37,177 nt of DNA from Gemmatimonadota bacterium. GTDB lineage: Bacteria; Gemmatimonadota; Gemmatimonadetes; Gemmatimonadales; Gemmatimonadaceae. Positions 18,917 through 26,352 of the stretch are shown one piece after another. The translations under genes and the position numbers were made by a program. The notes under the pieces were generated by a model. The model saw nothing but the letters and a program-made list of their open reading frames with translations, made no database searches and had not been told where the DNA came from. The DNA is taken from assembly GCA_021324635.1 (NCBI GenBank), contig JAJPIS010000081.1:1-37177 (forward strand), in the 5' to 3' direction. Numbering within the stretch: the stretch's first letter is position 1; the number at the start of each line of letters is the position of its first letter.

Positions 18917-20752
18917 ATGATGCGGACCCGCATCCATCAGCGACGCGGCCGGGCGCGCCCCGCCGGCCTCGCGCGGAGGCCCGTTGTCAGCTCGGCGGGC
19001 CCGGCCGCGGTCGCATCGGCTCGCGGGTCTGCGTGCGCGGTCGCCGGGTTGCTCGCGCTGGGACTGCTGGCGGGAGTCGCCGCCGGCGCGCACGCGCAGG
19101 GCACGGGCGGTGCCGGTGCCGGCCGCCCCCCTGCTGCGACGGCACCCTCTACAACGGCACCCCCGAGCACGGCACCCGCGACCACGGCGCCGGCGACCAC
19201 GGCGCCGGCGACCACGGCACCGGCGACCGCGGCGGGAGCTGCGCCCGCAGCGTCCCCCGCCCCCACGACGCTCCAGGTGTCGGCGGATACCGGCGGCGCG
19301 GCCCCGGGCGGTACCCCGCGCACGATCTCGGCGACTGCCGCCACCGCCGGCACGATCGCGGCCGACAGCGTCCCGTCGCTGGCCGCCAAGCCCCGCGCGC
19401 CGGCGGGCGGTGGCGCCGGGCCGGCCGGCGGGGCGAGTCCCGCCGCGGCCTCCGATCTTCCCACGACATCGGCGCTCTCGAACGCCTTCCCGAATGGCGC
19501 CTCGGTGCCGCTCGACCGGGTGGTGGCGGTCGTCGGGGACGAGCCGGTCCTCTGGAGCAGCGTGCTCGAGCGCGTGAACGTCGAGCGGGCGCAGGGCCGC
19601 GCCGTGCCGGCCGACTCGGCCGGCCAGATGGAGCTCGCGCGGCAGGTCGCGAACGAGTTGATCAACGAGGAGCTCCTGGTGCAGAAGGCGCAGGAGCTCA
19701 AGGTGGAGGTCAGCGACGACGACGTCGCCCCCGCGGTGGACGCGCAGCTCAAGCGTGTGCGCGCCAACTTCTCGAGCGAGGTCGAGTTCCGGAACGAGCT
19801 GAAGAAGGCCGGCTTCGCGAACCCCGAGGAGTATCGGAAGACGCTCATCGATCAGAACAAGCGCGCGGAGCTTCAGCGAAAGGTCATCCAGAAGCTCAAG
19901 GAGGATGGCAAGCTGATCCCCGTCGGCGTGAGCGAAGCCGACATCACGGCCGCCTTCAACGCCCACAAGGCCGAGCTGCCGCGGCGCCCCGCGACCGTGA
20001 CGTTCCGCCAGATCGTCGTGGCGCCCAAGCCGAGTGCGGCCAGCAAGGCGGCCGCCAAGGCCAAGGCGGACTCGATCCTCGCCGAGCTGCATCGGGTGGG
20101 CGGTGGCGCCGAGCAGTTCGCCCTCATCGCGAAGCGCGAGTCGATGGACCAGAGCACGCGCGAGCAGGGCGGCGACCTGGGATGGAACCGCCGTGGCAAC
20201 ATGGTGCCGGAGTTCGACCGCTGGATGTTCGCGCTGCCGCCCGGACAGTTGAGCCCCGTGATCGAGACGGTGTTCGGCTATCACATCATTCGCGTCGATC
20301 GCGTGAAGCCGTCCGAGGTCAAGGCGAGCCACATCCTGATCCGCTGGAAGATCGACACGGCCCAGGTGCTGGCCGCGAGGGCCGAGGCGGACAGCGTGCT
20401 CGCGAAGTGGAAGAGCGGCACGAACTTCGACACGCTCGTGCTTCACCACCACGACCCCAACGAGGAGAAGGGCAGCCTCCAGCCGTTCCCGCGGGACTCG
20501 CTGCCACCGTCCTATCAGGCGGCGTTCGCCGGGAAGAAGTCGGGAGACTTCGCCGGGCCGTTCGAGATCGCGGACCGGGGGAGCGGGCACGCGAAGTTCG
20601 TCGTCGCGCAGATCCTCGATGCGACCGACGGCGGTGACTACACCGTCGCCGACTGGCGTGACCGGCTCCGCGCGCAGTTGGCGGACGAGCGGGCGATCGC
20701 CCGCCTGCTCGATTCGCTGCGCAAAGAGACCTACGTCGCCCTCCGGATCTAG
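18917..20752 (+). CDS. surA: SurA-like periplasmic chaperone with two parvulin domains
   Basis: The 611-residue exported protein has an Arg-rich start, a hydrophobic signal core (AGLLALGLLAGVAAGAHAQ) and a roughly 110-residue Ala/Thr/Pro/Gly-rich linker. The SurA N-terminal helical domain begins near VPLDRVVAVVGDEPVLWSS (about 195-213). A first parvulin domain follows: VTFRQIVVAP, EQGGDLGWNRRGNMVPEFD, then FGYHIIRVDRV. A second, more degenerate one follows: VKASHILIRW, GSLQPFPRDSLP. SurA carries outer-membrane proteins across the periplasm. The long low-complexity linker is unusual for SurA. The start is ATG-ATG at 18917/18920; the upstream in-frame sequence lies inside the previous gene and is Arg-rich noise. 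pdxA follows 13 nt later, as surA and pdxA are also neighbours in enterobacteria. Confidence 0.87.
   Translation: MMRTRIHQRRGRARPAGLARRPVVSSAGPAAVASARGSACAVAGLLALGLLAGVAAGAHAQGTGGAGAGRPPAATAPSTTAPPSTAPATTAPATTAPATTAPATAAGAAPAASPAPTTLQVSADTGGAAPGGTPRTISATAATAGTIAADSVPSLAAKPRAPAGGGAGPAGGASPAAASDLPTTSALSNAFPNGASVPLDRVVAVVGDEPVLWSSVLERVNVERAQGRAVPADSAGQMELARQVANELINEELLVQKAQELKVEVSDDDVAPAVDAQLKRVRANFSSEVEFRNELKKAGFANPEEYRKTLIDQNKRAELQRKVIQKLKEDGKLIPVGVSEADITAAFNAHKAELPRRPATVTFRQIVVAPKPSAASKAAAKAKADSILAELHRVGGGAEQFALIAKRESMDQSTREQGGDLGWNRRGNMVPEFDRWMFALPPGQLSPVIETVFGYHIIRVDRVKPSEVKASHILIRWKIDTAQVLAARAEADSVLAKWKSGTNFDTLVLHHHDPNEEKGSLQPFPRDSLPPSYQAAFAGKKSGDFAGPFEIADRGSGHAKFVVAQILDATDGGDYTVADWRDRLRAQLADERAIARLLDSLRKETYVALRI
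19169..19228 (+). repeat. 15-bp tandem repeat in the SurA-like linker
   Basis: Four near-identical 15-bp copies of ACGGCGCCGGCGACC (ACGGCACC in the first and last) encode Thr-Ala-Pro-Ala-Thr units. This lies in the low-complexity linker between the signal peptide and the SurA N-domain. Confidence 0.9.
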
Positions 20753-20765
20753 CGCGGCCCGGCGC

Positions 20766-21689
20766 GTGGGTCCACGCGGGTTCCTGCCGCGGCTCGCCCT
20801 CACGCTCGGTGACCCGCGCGGCATCGGTCCCGAGATCGTCCAGGCGGCCCTCCACGACGCGAAGCTCCGCGCGGCCTGTGAGGTCGTCGTGGTCGGCCCC
20901 GAGGGGGCGGGCCCTGCGGTCGACGAGACCGTCGGTGCCTGGCGGGCGGGCGGCAGCCCGGCCGCCGCCGGATCCCTCGCCGGCCGCGCGATCGAGCGGG
21001 CCGTCGCCCTCGCCCGCGCCGGGCAGGTCGCCGGCATCGTCACGGCCCCGATCGACAAGGCGGCGTTGCTCGCGGGCGGATTCGATTTCCCCGGCCACAC
21101 GGAGATGCTGGCGTCGCTCACCGGTCGACGGGTCGCGATGATGCTGGCCTCCGATGTCCTGCGCGTGGTGCTGGCCACGACCCATGTCGCGCTTCGCGAT
21201 GTGCCGCGAGTCCTCTCGGCGGACGCGATCATCGACGCGGCGACGATCACCCGGACGTCCCTCCGCGACTGGTTCGGCATCGCCGATCCCCGCCTGGCCC
21301 TCTGCGCGCTCAACCCGCACGCCGGCGACGGCGGTCGGTTCGGCGACGAGGATCGCGTGCTCCTCGAGCCGGCCGCCCGCGCGGCGGCGATCGCCGGTCC
21401 GTTCGCGGCCGACACGGTCTTCGTGCGAGCGATGCGGGGCGAGTTCGATGCCGTGATCGCGCCGTACCACGACGTGGGCATGACCGCGATCAAGGTCGCC
21501 TCCTTCGGACGCGCCGTGAATGTCACCCTCGGCCTCCCCTTTCCGCGGACGTCGCCGGACCACGGCACCGCCCTCGACATCGCCGGCCGTGGCGTGGCCG
21601 ACCCGGCGAGCTTCATCCTGGCCGTGCACGCGTGTGCCGACATCGCGACCCGGCTGGCGTCGCATCCCGCCGCCGTGGGGGCGCCATGA
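20766..21689 (+). CDS. pdxA: 4-hydroxythreonine-4-phosphate dehydrogenase PdxA
   Basis: The 307-residue cytosolic dehydrogenase oxidises 4-phosphohydroxy-L-threonine in the DXP-dependent vitamin B6 pathway. It shows LALTLGDPRGIGPEIV at the start, VTAPIDKAAL, the metal-site GHTEML, ALNPHAGDGGRFGDE, the metal-site APYHDVGMTAIK and the signature TSPDHGTALDIAGRG. It is about 20 residues shorter than E. coli PdxA, mostly at the N-terminus. The start is GTG at 20766, because the family begins only a few residues before LALTLGDP and the SurA-like gene ends at 20752. Its stop overlaps the next start as ATGA. PdxA supplies PLP, used by enzymes such as the transsulfuration enzyme at 2960-4183; that link is metabolic rather than regulatory. 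Confidence 0.95.
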   Translation: MGPRGFLPRLALTLGDPRGIGPEIVQAALHDAKLRAACEVVVVGPEGAGPAVDETVGAWRAGGSPAAAGSLAGRAIERAVALARAGQVAGIVTAPIDKAALLAGGFDFPGHTEMLASLTGRRVAMMLASDVLRVVLATTHVALRDVPRVLSADAIIDAATITRTSLRDWFGIADPRLALCALNPHAGDGGRFGDEDRVLLEPAARAAAIAGPFAADTVFVRAMRGEFDAVIAPYHDVGMTAIKVASFGRAVNVTLGLPFPRTSPDHGTALDIAGRGVADPASFILAVHACADIATRLASHPAAVGAP

Positions 21690-23314
21690 GGCGCCGTCAC
21701 GGCCGGCTCGTCCTGTCGCTCGTCGGGCTGGGCGGACTCCCCGCGCTCGCCGCCTGCTCGATCCGGCAGGCGGGTGCGGCGGCCACACCGCCCGCCCCGG
21801 CCCCCGCGTCGACGGCTCATGTCGCCACGGGTCGTACCCCGCCACCGCCCACGGCCGGTCCAGCGGCGGGCACCGACAGTGTCCCCGGGGTCGCGCAGGC
21901 CGCGATCGCCATCCAGGCCGACTCGCAGATCGTGCGCGCGATCGTCGCCGAGGGCATGCAGCGGTCGCGCGTCGGGCCGGACCTCGAGTATCTCTCCGAC
22001 GTCATCGGGCCCCGATTGACCGGCTCCCCTGCGCAGCGGCGCGCCAGCGAGTGGGCGGCCGACAAGTTCAGGGAGTACCGAGCCGACAGTGCCTGGACCG
22101 AGCCCTGGTCCTTCGGGCGGCCGTGGGAGCGCGGGCCGATCGCGCTCACGCTCCTCGCGCCGCACGCCCAGCAGTTGATCGGCGCCTCGTGGGCGTGGGC
22201 TCCGGGGACGGCGGGCCCGGTGACGGGCGACGTGGTGTACGTCGATGCCCGCACGCCCGCCGAGTACGACGAGCGGTTCGCGGGGACGGTCAAGGGGAAG
22301 TGGGTGCTCACCCGCCCGCCGCCGGTCGTCTGGAACTCCGACGGTCCCCCGATGTCCGCCGCCGACAGCGCGCTGGCCGACTCCGTCCAGGCCAGCTACC
22401 GGTCACTCGGTGCCTCGCCCGACCTCGTGCAGTTCCGCCAGTCGCTTCCGGGACGCCTCGCCCACGACCACGCGCTCGGCGTACTCGCCGACGGCGGCAA
22501 GGAGTTCGGCCTGCTCACGATGAGCGGCTCGCCGCTGGCTCCCTATCCGCTGCCGTTCGTCGTGCTGCCGCACGAGACCTTCGGCATGCTGCACCGTCTG
22601 CTCGCGCAGGGGCAGCGGGCGACGCTGCGGGCCGACATTGCCAACAGCCTGGGGCCGGATACCACCTCCGCGGTGAACACGGTGGCCGAGCTTCGCGGCA
22701 CGAGCAAGCCCGCCGAAGTCGTGCTGCTCGGCGCCCATCTCGACTCGTGGGATCTGGCGACCGGCACGACCGACAATGCCGCCGGGGCGATCGCCGTGCT
22801 CGAGGCGGCGCGGATCCTGAGCGCGGCGCACGTCCGGCCGGCACGGACGATCCGCTTCGTCCTCTTCACCGGGGAAGAGGAAGGACTCCTCGGCTCCGAG
22901 GCCTACGCCGCCCAGCACGCCGCGGAGCTCAAGCGGTACCAGGCCGTTCTCGTGCTCGACAACGGCACCGGTCGGATCACCGGCGTGTCGCTTCAGGGGC
23001 GGAACGACCTGCACGACGCCTGGCGCGCGCTCTTCGCCCCGGTCGCCGGCCTCGGTCCGTTCACCGTCCGCGCGCGAGACAAGGGCGGGACCGACCACCT
23101 CTCCTTCCTGCCCTACGGCGTCCCCTCCTTCAACTTCGACCAGGAGTCGCGCGGCTACGGCCACACGCATCACTCCCAGGTCGACACCTTCGACCATGCC
23201 GTCCCGGGCGACATCCGCCAGGCCGCGATCGTTCTGGCCGCGACGGCCTACGAGCTGGCGGCCACCCCCGACCTCCTGCCCCGCGGCCCGGCCAGCGTCG
23301 TCGTCGGCCAGTAG
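21686..23314 (+). CDS. M28-family zinc peptidase, lipoprotein
   Basis: The 542-residue protein starts with a lipoprotein signal (LVLSLVGLGGLPALAAC; lipobox LAAC) and is likely anchored in an envelope membrane. A PA-type insert lies in the middle, and the M28 catalytic domain is C-terminal. Zinc ligands and catalytic residues are visible: GAHLDSWD (His351), TDNAAGA (Asp363, bridging), FTGEEEGLLGSEA (catalytic/ligand Glu pair near 397-399), VLDNGTG (Asp) and GHTHHSQVDT (C-terminal His). The arrangement is closest to carboxypeptidase Q-like aminopeptidases. The ATG overlaps the pdxA stop as ATGA. It ends the plus-strand run and faces the CNNM/CorC gene across 43 bp. Confidence 0.9.
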   Translation: MRRRHGRLVLSLVGLGGLPALAACSIRQAGAAATPPAPAPASTAHVATGRTPPPPTAGPAAGTDSVPGVAQAAIAIQADSQIVRAIVAEGMQRSRVGPDLEYLSDVIGPRLTGSPAQRRASEWAADKFREYRADSAWTEPWSFGRPWERGPIALTLLAPHAQQLIGASWAWAPGTAGPVTGDVVYVDARTPAEYDERFAGTVKGKWVLTRPPPVVWNSDGPPMSAADSALADSVQASYRSLGASPDLVQFRQSLPGRLAHDHALGVLADGGKEFGLLTMSGSPLAPYPLPFVVLPHETFGMLHRLLAQGQRATLRADIANSLGPDTTSAVNTVAELRGTSKPAEVVLLGAHLDSWDLATGTTDNAAGAIAVLEAARILSAAHVRPARTIRFVLFTGEEEGLLGSEAYAAQHAAELKRYQAVLVLDNGTGRITGVSLQGRNDLHDAWRALFAPVAGLGPFTVRARDKGGTDHLSFLPYGVPSFNFDQESRGYGHTHHSQVDTFDHAVPGDIRQAAIVLAATAYELAATPDLLPRGPASVVVGQ

Positions 23315-23357
23315 GACAGCCGGGGCGGCCGGCCGTCAGGGCCGGTCGACGGACGGG
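23315..23357. other. 43-bp spacer between convergent genes
   Basis: The M28 peptidase (plus) and the CNNM/CorC protein (minus) converge here. The segment is very GC-rich with the palindrome GGCCGGCC inside imperfect inverted repeats. No T-run follows on either strand, so I cannot call an intrinsic terminator. Confidence 0.4.
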
Positions 23358-24716
23358 CTACGGCGCCAGGTTCCGGCCGGCTGCCTCGTGCTCGACGGCG
23401 CCTCGCGCGCGACCGTTGCTGAGCTCCAGGCCGAGGGTCTCGACCCGACGGCCGTCCATGTCCCGGACAATGAACGTGGCGCCCCCGGCGCTCACCCGAT
23501 CGCCCACCACGGGGAGCCGTCCGAGCGCCCCGAACACGTAGCCGCCGATCGTCGTGTACTCGTCCTCGGGGACGGTGAGCTCGAATCGGCCGTTGAGCTC
23601 ACCGACATTGGTGCTGCCCGACACCAGGAGCTCTCCCTCGCGGGTGGCGCCGGGCACCGGCTCCTCCGACTCGTCATACTCGTCGAGGATCTCGCCCACG
23701 ATCTCCTCCAGCAGATCCTCCATCGTCACGATCCCGGCAGTCCCGCCGTACTCGTCGAGGACGATCGCCATGTGCTCCTTGAGCCGCTTGAAGTCGGCGA
23801 GCACTTCCTCCACCTCCCGCGAGCCCGGGATCACGTGGGCGGGACGCATGAGATCCACCGGCGTGAACGTCGCCTGGTGCTCTCCGGCGCGTGGGAGCAG
23901 GTCCTTGGCGAGCAGGATCCCGACGATGTTGTCGATCGTGTCCGTGTACACCGGATACCGGGAGAACCCGCCGTCGATCACCAGCGCCAGAGTCTGCTCG
24001 AGCGTCGCGTCGCTGGGTAGCGCGACGATGTCCGTCCGGGGCGTCATCACCTCGCGGGCGCTCTTCTCCGAGAACTCGAACACGGCGTCGAGCAGCGCCG
24101 CGTCGTGGCGCTCGAGTGTCCCGCTCTCCTCGGCCTGCTCGACCAGCAGCCGCAGCTCCTCGGGCGAGTGGACGCTGTCGAGGATCCCCTCATCGTCGGG
24201 GCGCCGCCGCACCGCCCGCAGCACGGCCTGGGAGGAGCGGTTCAGCAGGACCGTGAACGGGGTCGTGAGCCAGGCCCAGCCCATGAGCAGGGGCACGAGC
24301 CACCGGGCGAGCCCCTCCGGGTGCCGAAGGGCGGCCGCCTTGGGTGCCAGCTCCCCGAAGACGACGTGGAGGTAGCTGACGATCGCGAGCGCGACCGCAC
24401 CGCCGATCGTCAGCCGGAGGGGGAGCTCCAGGGCGCCCGGCAGCGCGCCGAGCGCGCTACCGATCCCGGCGGCGAGCTCGGACTCTGCCACCCACCCGAG
24501 CCCCAGGCTGGCCAGCGTCACCCCGAGCTGGCTGGCAGACAGGAGCGCAGGGATGTTAGTTGTACCGCGCAGCGCGAGTGCGGACAGTCGGTCTCCGTCC
24601 TCGGCCCGCGCCTCCAGGCGAGTGCGCCGTGATCGAACGAGCGCAAACTCGGCGCCGACGAAGAACCCGTTCAACAGAACGAGCGCAATGACGGCTAGTA
24701 GGCGAACGAGCACCAT
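23358..24716 (-). CDS. CNNM/CorC-HlyC family membrane protein with CBS pair
   Basis: The 452-residue inner-membrane protein has an N-terminal DUF21/CNNM transmembrane domain (about 1-175; opening helix LAVIALVLLNGFFVGAEFAL and family motif VVFGELAPKAAAL). A pair of CBS domains follows (about 215-335; VMTPRTDIVALP, GFSRYPVYTDTIDNIVGIL, then AIVLDEYGGTAGIVTMEDLLEEIVG). A CorC/HlyC C-terminal domain ends the protein (about 350-430). Members are magnesium/cobalt transporters or efflux regulators; 'hemolysin' is a legacy name. The ATG lies 15 bp from the divergent CDF exporter start. No Shine-Dalgarno precedes it, and TAGTAC six nt upstream may be a -10 box of a leaderless transcript. Confidence 0.92.
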   Translation of the reverse strand: MVLVRLLAVIALVLLNGFFVGAEFALVRSRRTRLEARAEDGDRLSALALRGTTNIPALLSASQLGVTLASLGLGWVAESELAAGIGSALGALPGALELPLRLTIGGAVALAIVSYLHVVFGELAPKAAALRHPEGLARWLVPLLMGWAWLTTPFTVLLNRSSQAVLRAVRRRPDDEGILDSVHSPEELRLLVEQAEESGTLERHDAALLDAVFEFSEKSAREVMTPRTDIVALPSDATLEQTLALVIDGGFSRYPVYTDTIDNIVGILLAKDLLPRAGEHQATFTPVDLMRPAHVIPGSREVEEVLADFKRLKEHMAIVLDEYGGTAGIVTMEDLLEEIVGEILDEYDESEEPVPGATREGELLVSGSTNVGELNGRFELTVPEDEYTTIGGYVFGALGRLPVVGDRVSAGGATFIVRDMDGRRVETLGLELSNGRARGAVEHEAAGRNLAP

Positions 24717-24731
24717 CGGAAGGTACTAGCC
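24717..24731. promoter_or_regulatory. 15-bp divergent spacer between two metal-transport genes
   Basis: Only 15 bp separate the ATG codons of the CNNM/CorC gene (minus) and the CDF exporter gene (plus). On the plus strand GGAAGG (24718-24723) is a good Shine-Dalgarno 8 nt before the CDF ATG. Promoters for both genes must lie inside each other's 5' coding sequence, or one transcript is leaderless. Confidence 0.6.
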
Positions 24732-25787
24732 ATGGGGGCGTCCCACCACACCGGACCCGAGCGGGACCGTGCACCGAGCCCGGCGCCCGGCGGCGCGCCC
24801 GACGCCCACGCCCACCCGCATCCCCATGTGCACGGCCACGGGCACGGCCACGGCCACGGCCACAGCCACGGGCACGGCCACGGGCACGGCGGACACGGCC
24901 ACAGCCACGCCGGCGGCGACGGCGCGGGGCATGCCGGCGGCCTTCGCCTGGCGCTCGTGCTCACGGTGGTCTTTCTCGTCGTCGAGATCGTCGGCGGGGT
25001 TCTCGCCAACTCGCTGGCGCTGCTCGCGGACGCGGGCCACATGTTCACGGATGTGGCGGCGCTCTCGCTGTCACTGTTCGTCGCCTGGTTCAGCCGACAG
25101 CCGGAGACGCCGCGCCGGACGTACGGGTACCTGCGGTGGGAGATCCTGGCCGCCTTCCTGAACGGCGCCACGCTGCTGCTCATCTCGGGGTGGATCATCT
25201 CCGAGGCGCTGCTCCGGCTCCGCCACCCCGAGCCGGTGGCGAGCGGACTCATGCTGGTCGTCGCGGCCGCCAGCGTCGGCACCAATCTGGCGTCGGCCTA
25301 CGCGCTCCACGGCGGATCGCGCGAGAGTCTCAACGTGCGCGGTGCCTATATCCACGTGCTGGGGGATCTCCTCGGCTCGGTCGGCACCGTCATCGCCGCG
25401 CTCCTCGTCCGCTACACCGGCTGGCTGGCCGCCGACCCGGTGGCCTCGATCGTCATGACGGTGCTCATCATGCGCGGCGCCTGGCGGCTCGTCCGGGAGT
25501 CGGTCGACATCCTGCTGGAGTCGACGCCGGCCCACATCTCGGCGGGCGCCGTCCGCGCGCAGCTCACGGCGATCCCCGGCATCGAGTCGGTGCACGACCT
25601 GCACGTCTGGACGGTGACCTCGGGCGTGATCGCGATGAGCGCGCACGCGATCGTCCGGGAGCCGGAGCGGCACCAGCATGTGCTCGAGCACATGCACGAC
25701 GCGATGCGACTGTTCGGGATCGACCACGTGACGATCCAGCTCGAGCGGCAGGAGATGTACGAGCGCGAGCGACATCTGCATCAGTGA
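24732..25787 (+). CDS. CDF-family zinc/cation efflux protein (ZitB/CzcD-like)
   Basis: The 351-residue inner-membrane exporter begins with a cytosolic His-rich arm (about 25-59, His-Gly alternation) that can bind metal. Six transmembrane helices follow (about 71-265). The intramembrane metal site is H-x3-D in helix 2 (LADAGHMFTD: His103, Asp107) and again in helix 5 (IHVLGD: His208, Asp212), the His/Asp set typical of zinc-specific members such as ZitB. The C-terminal cytoplasmic domain has VHDLHVWTVTSG and HVTIQLE. It exports Zn(II), perhaps other divalent cations, against protons. A Shine-Dalgarno GGAAGG lies 8 nt upstream. Its divergent neighbour is a CNNM/CorC-type metal transport protein, so co-regulation by metal is plausible but no operator is evident. 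Confidence 0.93.
   Translation: MGASHHTGPERDRAPSPAPGGAPDAHAHPHPHVHGHGHGHGHGHSHGHGHGHGGHGHSHAGGDGAGHAGGLRLALVLTVVFLVVEIVGGVLANSLALLADAGHMFTDVAALSLSLFVAWFSRQPETPRRTYGYLRWEILAAFLNGATLLLISGWIISEALLRLRHPEPVASGLMLVVAAASVGTNLASAYALHGGSRESLNVRGAYIHVLGDLLGSVGTVIAALLVRYTGWLAADPVASIVMTVLIMRGAWRLVRESVDILLESTPAHISAGAVRAQLTAIPGIESVHDLHVWTVTSGVIAMSAHAIVREPERHQHVLEHMHDAMRLFGIDHVTIQLERQEMYERERHLHQ
24804..24911 (+). repeat. His-Gly coding repeat in the CDF exporter
   Basis: An irregular 6-bp repeat of CACGGN and GGCCAC/GGGCAC type encodes alternating His-Gly with a few Ser. It forms the His-rich metal-binding arm at about residues 25-60. Confidence 0.9.
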
Positions 25788-25880
25788 CCGAGTGACCTGA
25801 GCGCGGGCTCACGTTGCCCGCCTCGCGCGCTGCGCGTCTGGATCCTGTACAGTCGCCCATCGCACCCGCCACTCTGTCCC
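25788..25880. promoter_or_regulatory. Intergenic region with hairpin before the PilT-like unit
   Basis: A hairpin with arms GCGGGC and GCCCGC and a 7-nt loop (25803-25821) lies 15 nt after the CDF stop; no T-run follows, so it is at best a weak terminator. TACAGT (25848-25853) could be a -10 for the next two genes, but no -35 sits at the right distance. Both calls are tentative. Confidence 0.35.
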
Positions 25881-26345
25881 ATGAACACCGACCTCCGCAT
25901 CGAGAAGGACCGGCGCCTCGTCTCGTTGCACATGCTCGGGGGCGAGCAGCTACAGGGCGAGATGTTCGTCCAGCGGGTCGCGCGGCGTCACACGGGACAG
26001 GAGGAAGTGCCGGAGGTGCTCAACGCCCCCGAGCCTTTCTTCCCGCTCGTCCGGGCCGGCGACACATTGCTCGTGGCCAAGCATCAGGTGCGCGAGGTCG
26101 AGCTGGCCGACAACGGAGATGCCGAGGCCGGGATGGCGCCCGCGGTGCGGGCGGCCGCGGTCGAGGTCACGCTGCGCGACGGCACGATCCGGACCGGACG
26201 TGTCTACCTGGAGATGCCGGCCGATCGCCCGCGCCTCCTCGATTTTCTCAACCGGTACGCGCAGCGGTTCCTGACGCTGTATTGCGCCGGTGGCATCCGC
26301 CTGATCAACCGCGAGTTGATCGAGCGGGTGCGGACCATGGACTGA
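25881..26345 (+). CDS. 154-residue conserved-looking protein upstream of PilT-like ATPase
   Basis: I do not recognise a named family. The protein is soluble, without signal peptide or transmembrane helix. Its beta-strand-rich pattern (LVSLHMLGGEQLQGEMFV, then PLVRAGDTLLVAKHQVREVEL, VEVTLRDGTIRTGRVYLEMP) ends in a short helix-strand part (LLDFLNRYAQRFLTLYCAGG, IRLINRELIERVR). The last part resembles a small beta-barrel that would place a ligand or a ring subunit, but that is speculation. It ends 7 nt before the PilT-like gene, so the two are almost certainly cotranscribed and may work together. Start ATG at 25881. Confidence 0.75.
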   Translation: MNTDLRIEKDRRLVSLHMLGGEQLQGEMFVQRVARRHTGQEEVPEVLNAPEPFFPLVRAGDTLLVAKHQVREVELADNGDAEAGMAPAVRAAAVEVTLRDGTIRTGRVYLEMPADRPRLLDFLNRYAQRFLTLYCAGGIRLINRELIERVRTMD

Positions 26346-26352
26346 GGCTCGG

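Noticed and set aside
18635-22165. Very long minus-strand open frame opposite the parvulin, SurA, PdxA and M28 genes
   Set aside because: All four plus-strand genes have diagnostic motifs; the minus frame has none and reads as low-complexity Arg/Gly/Ala.
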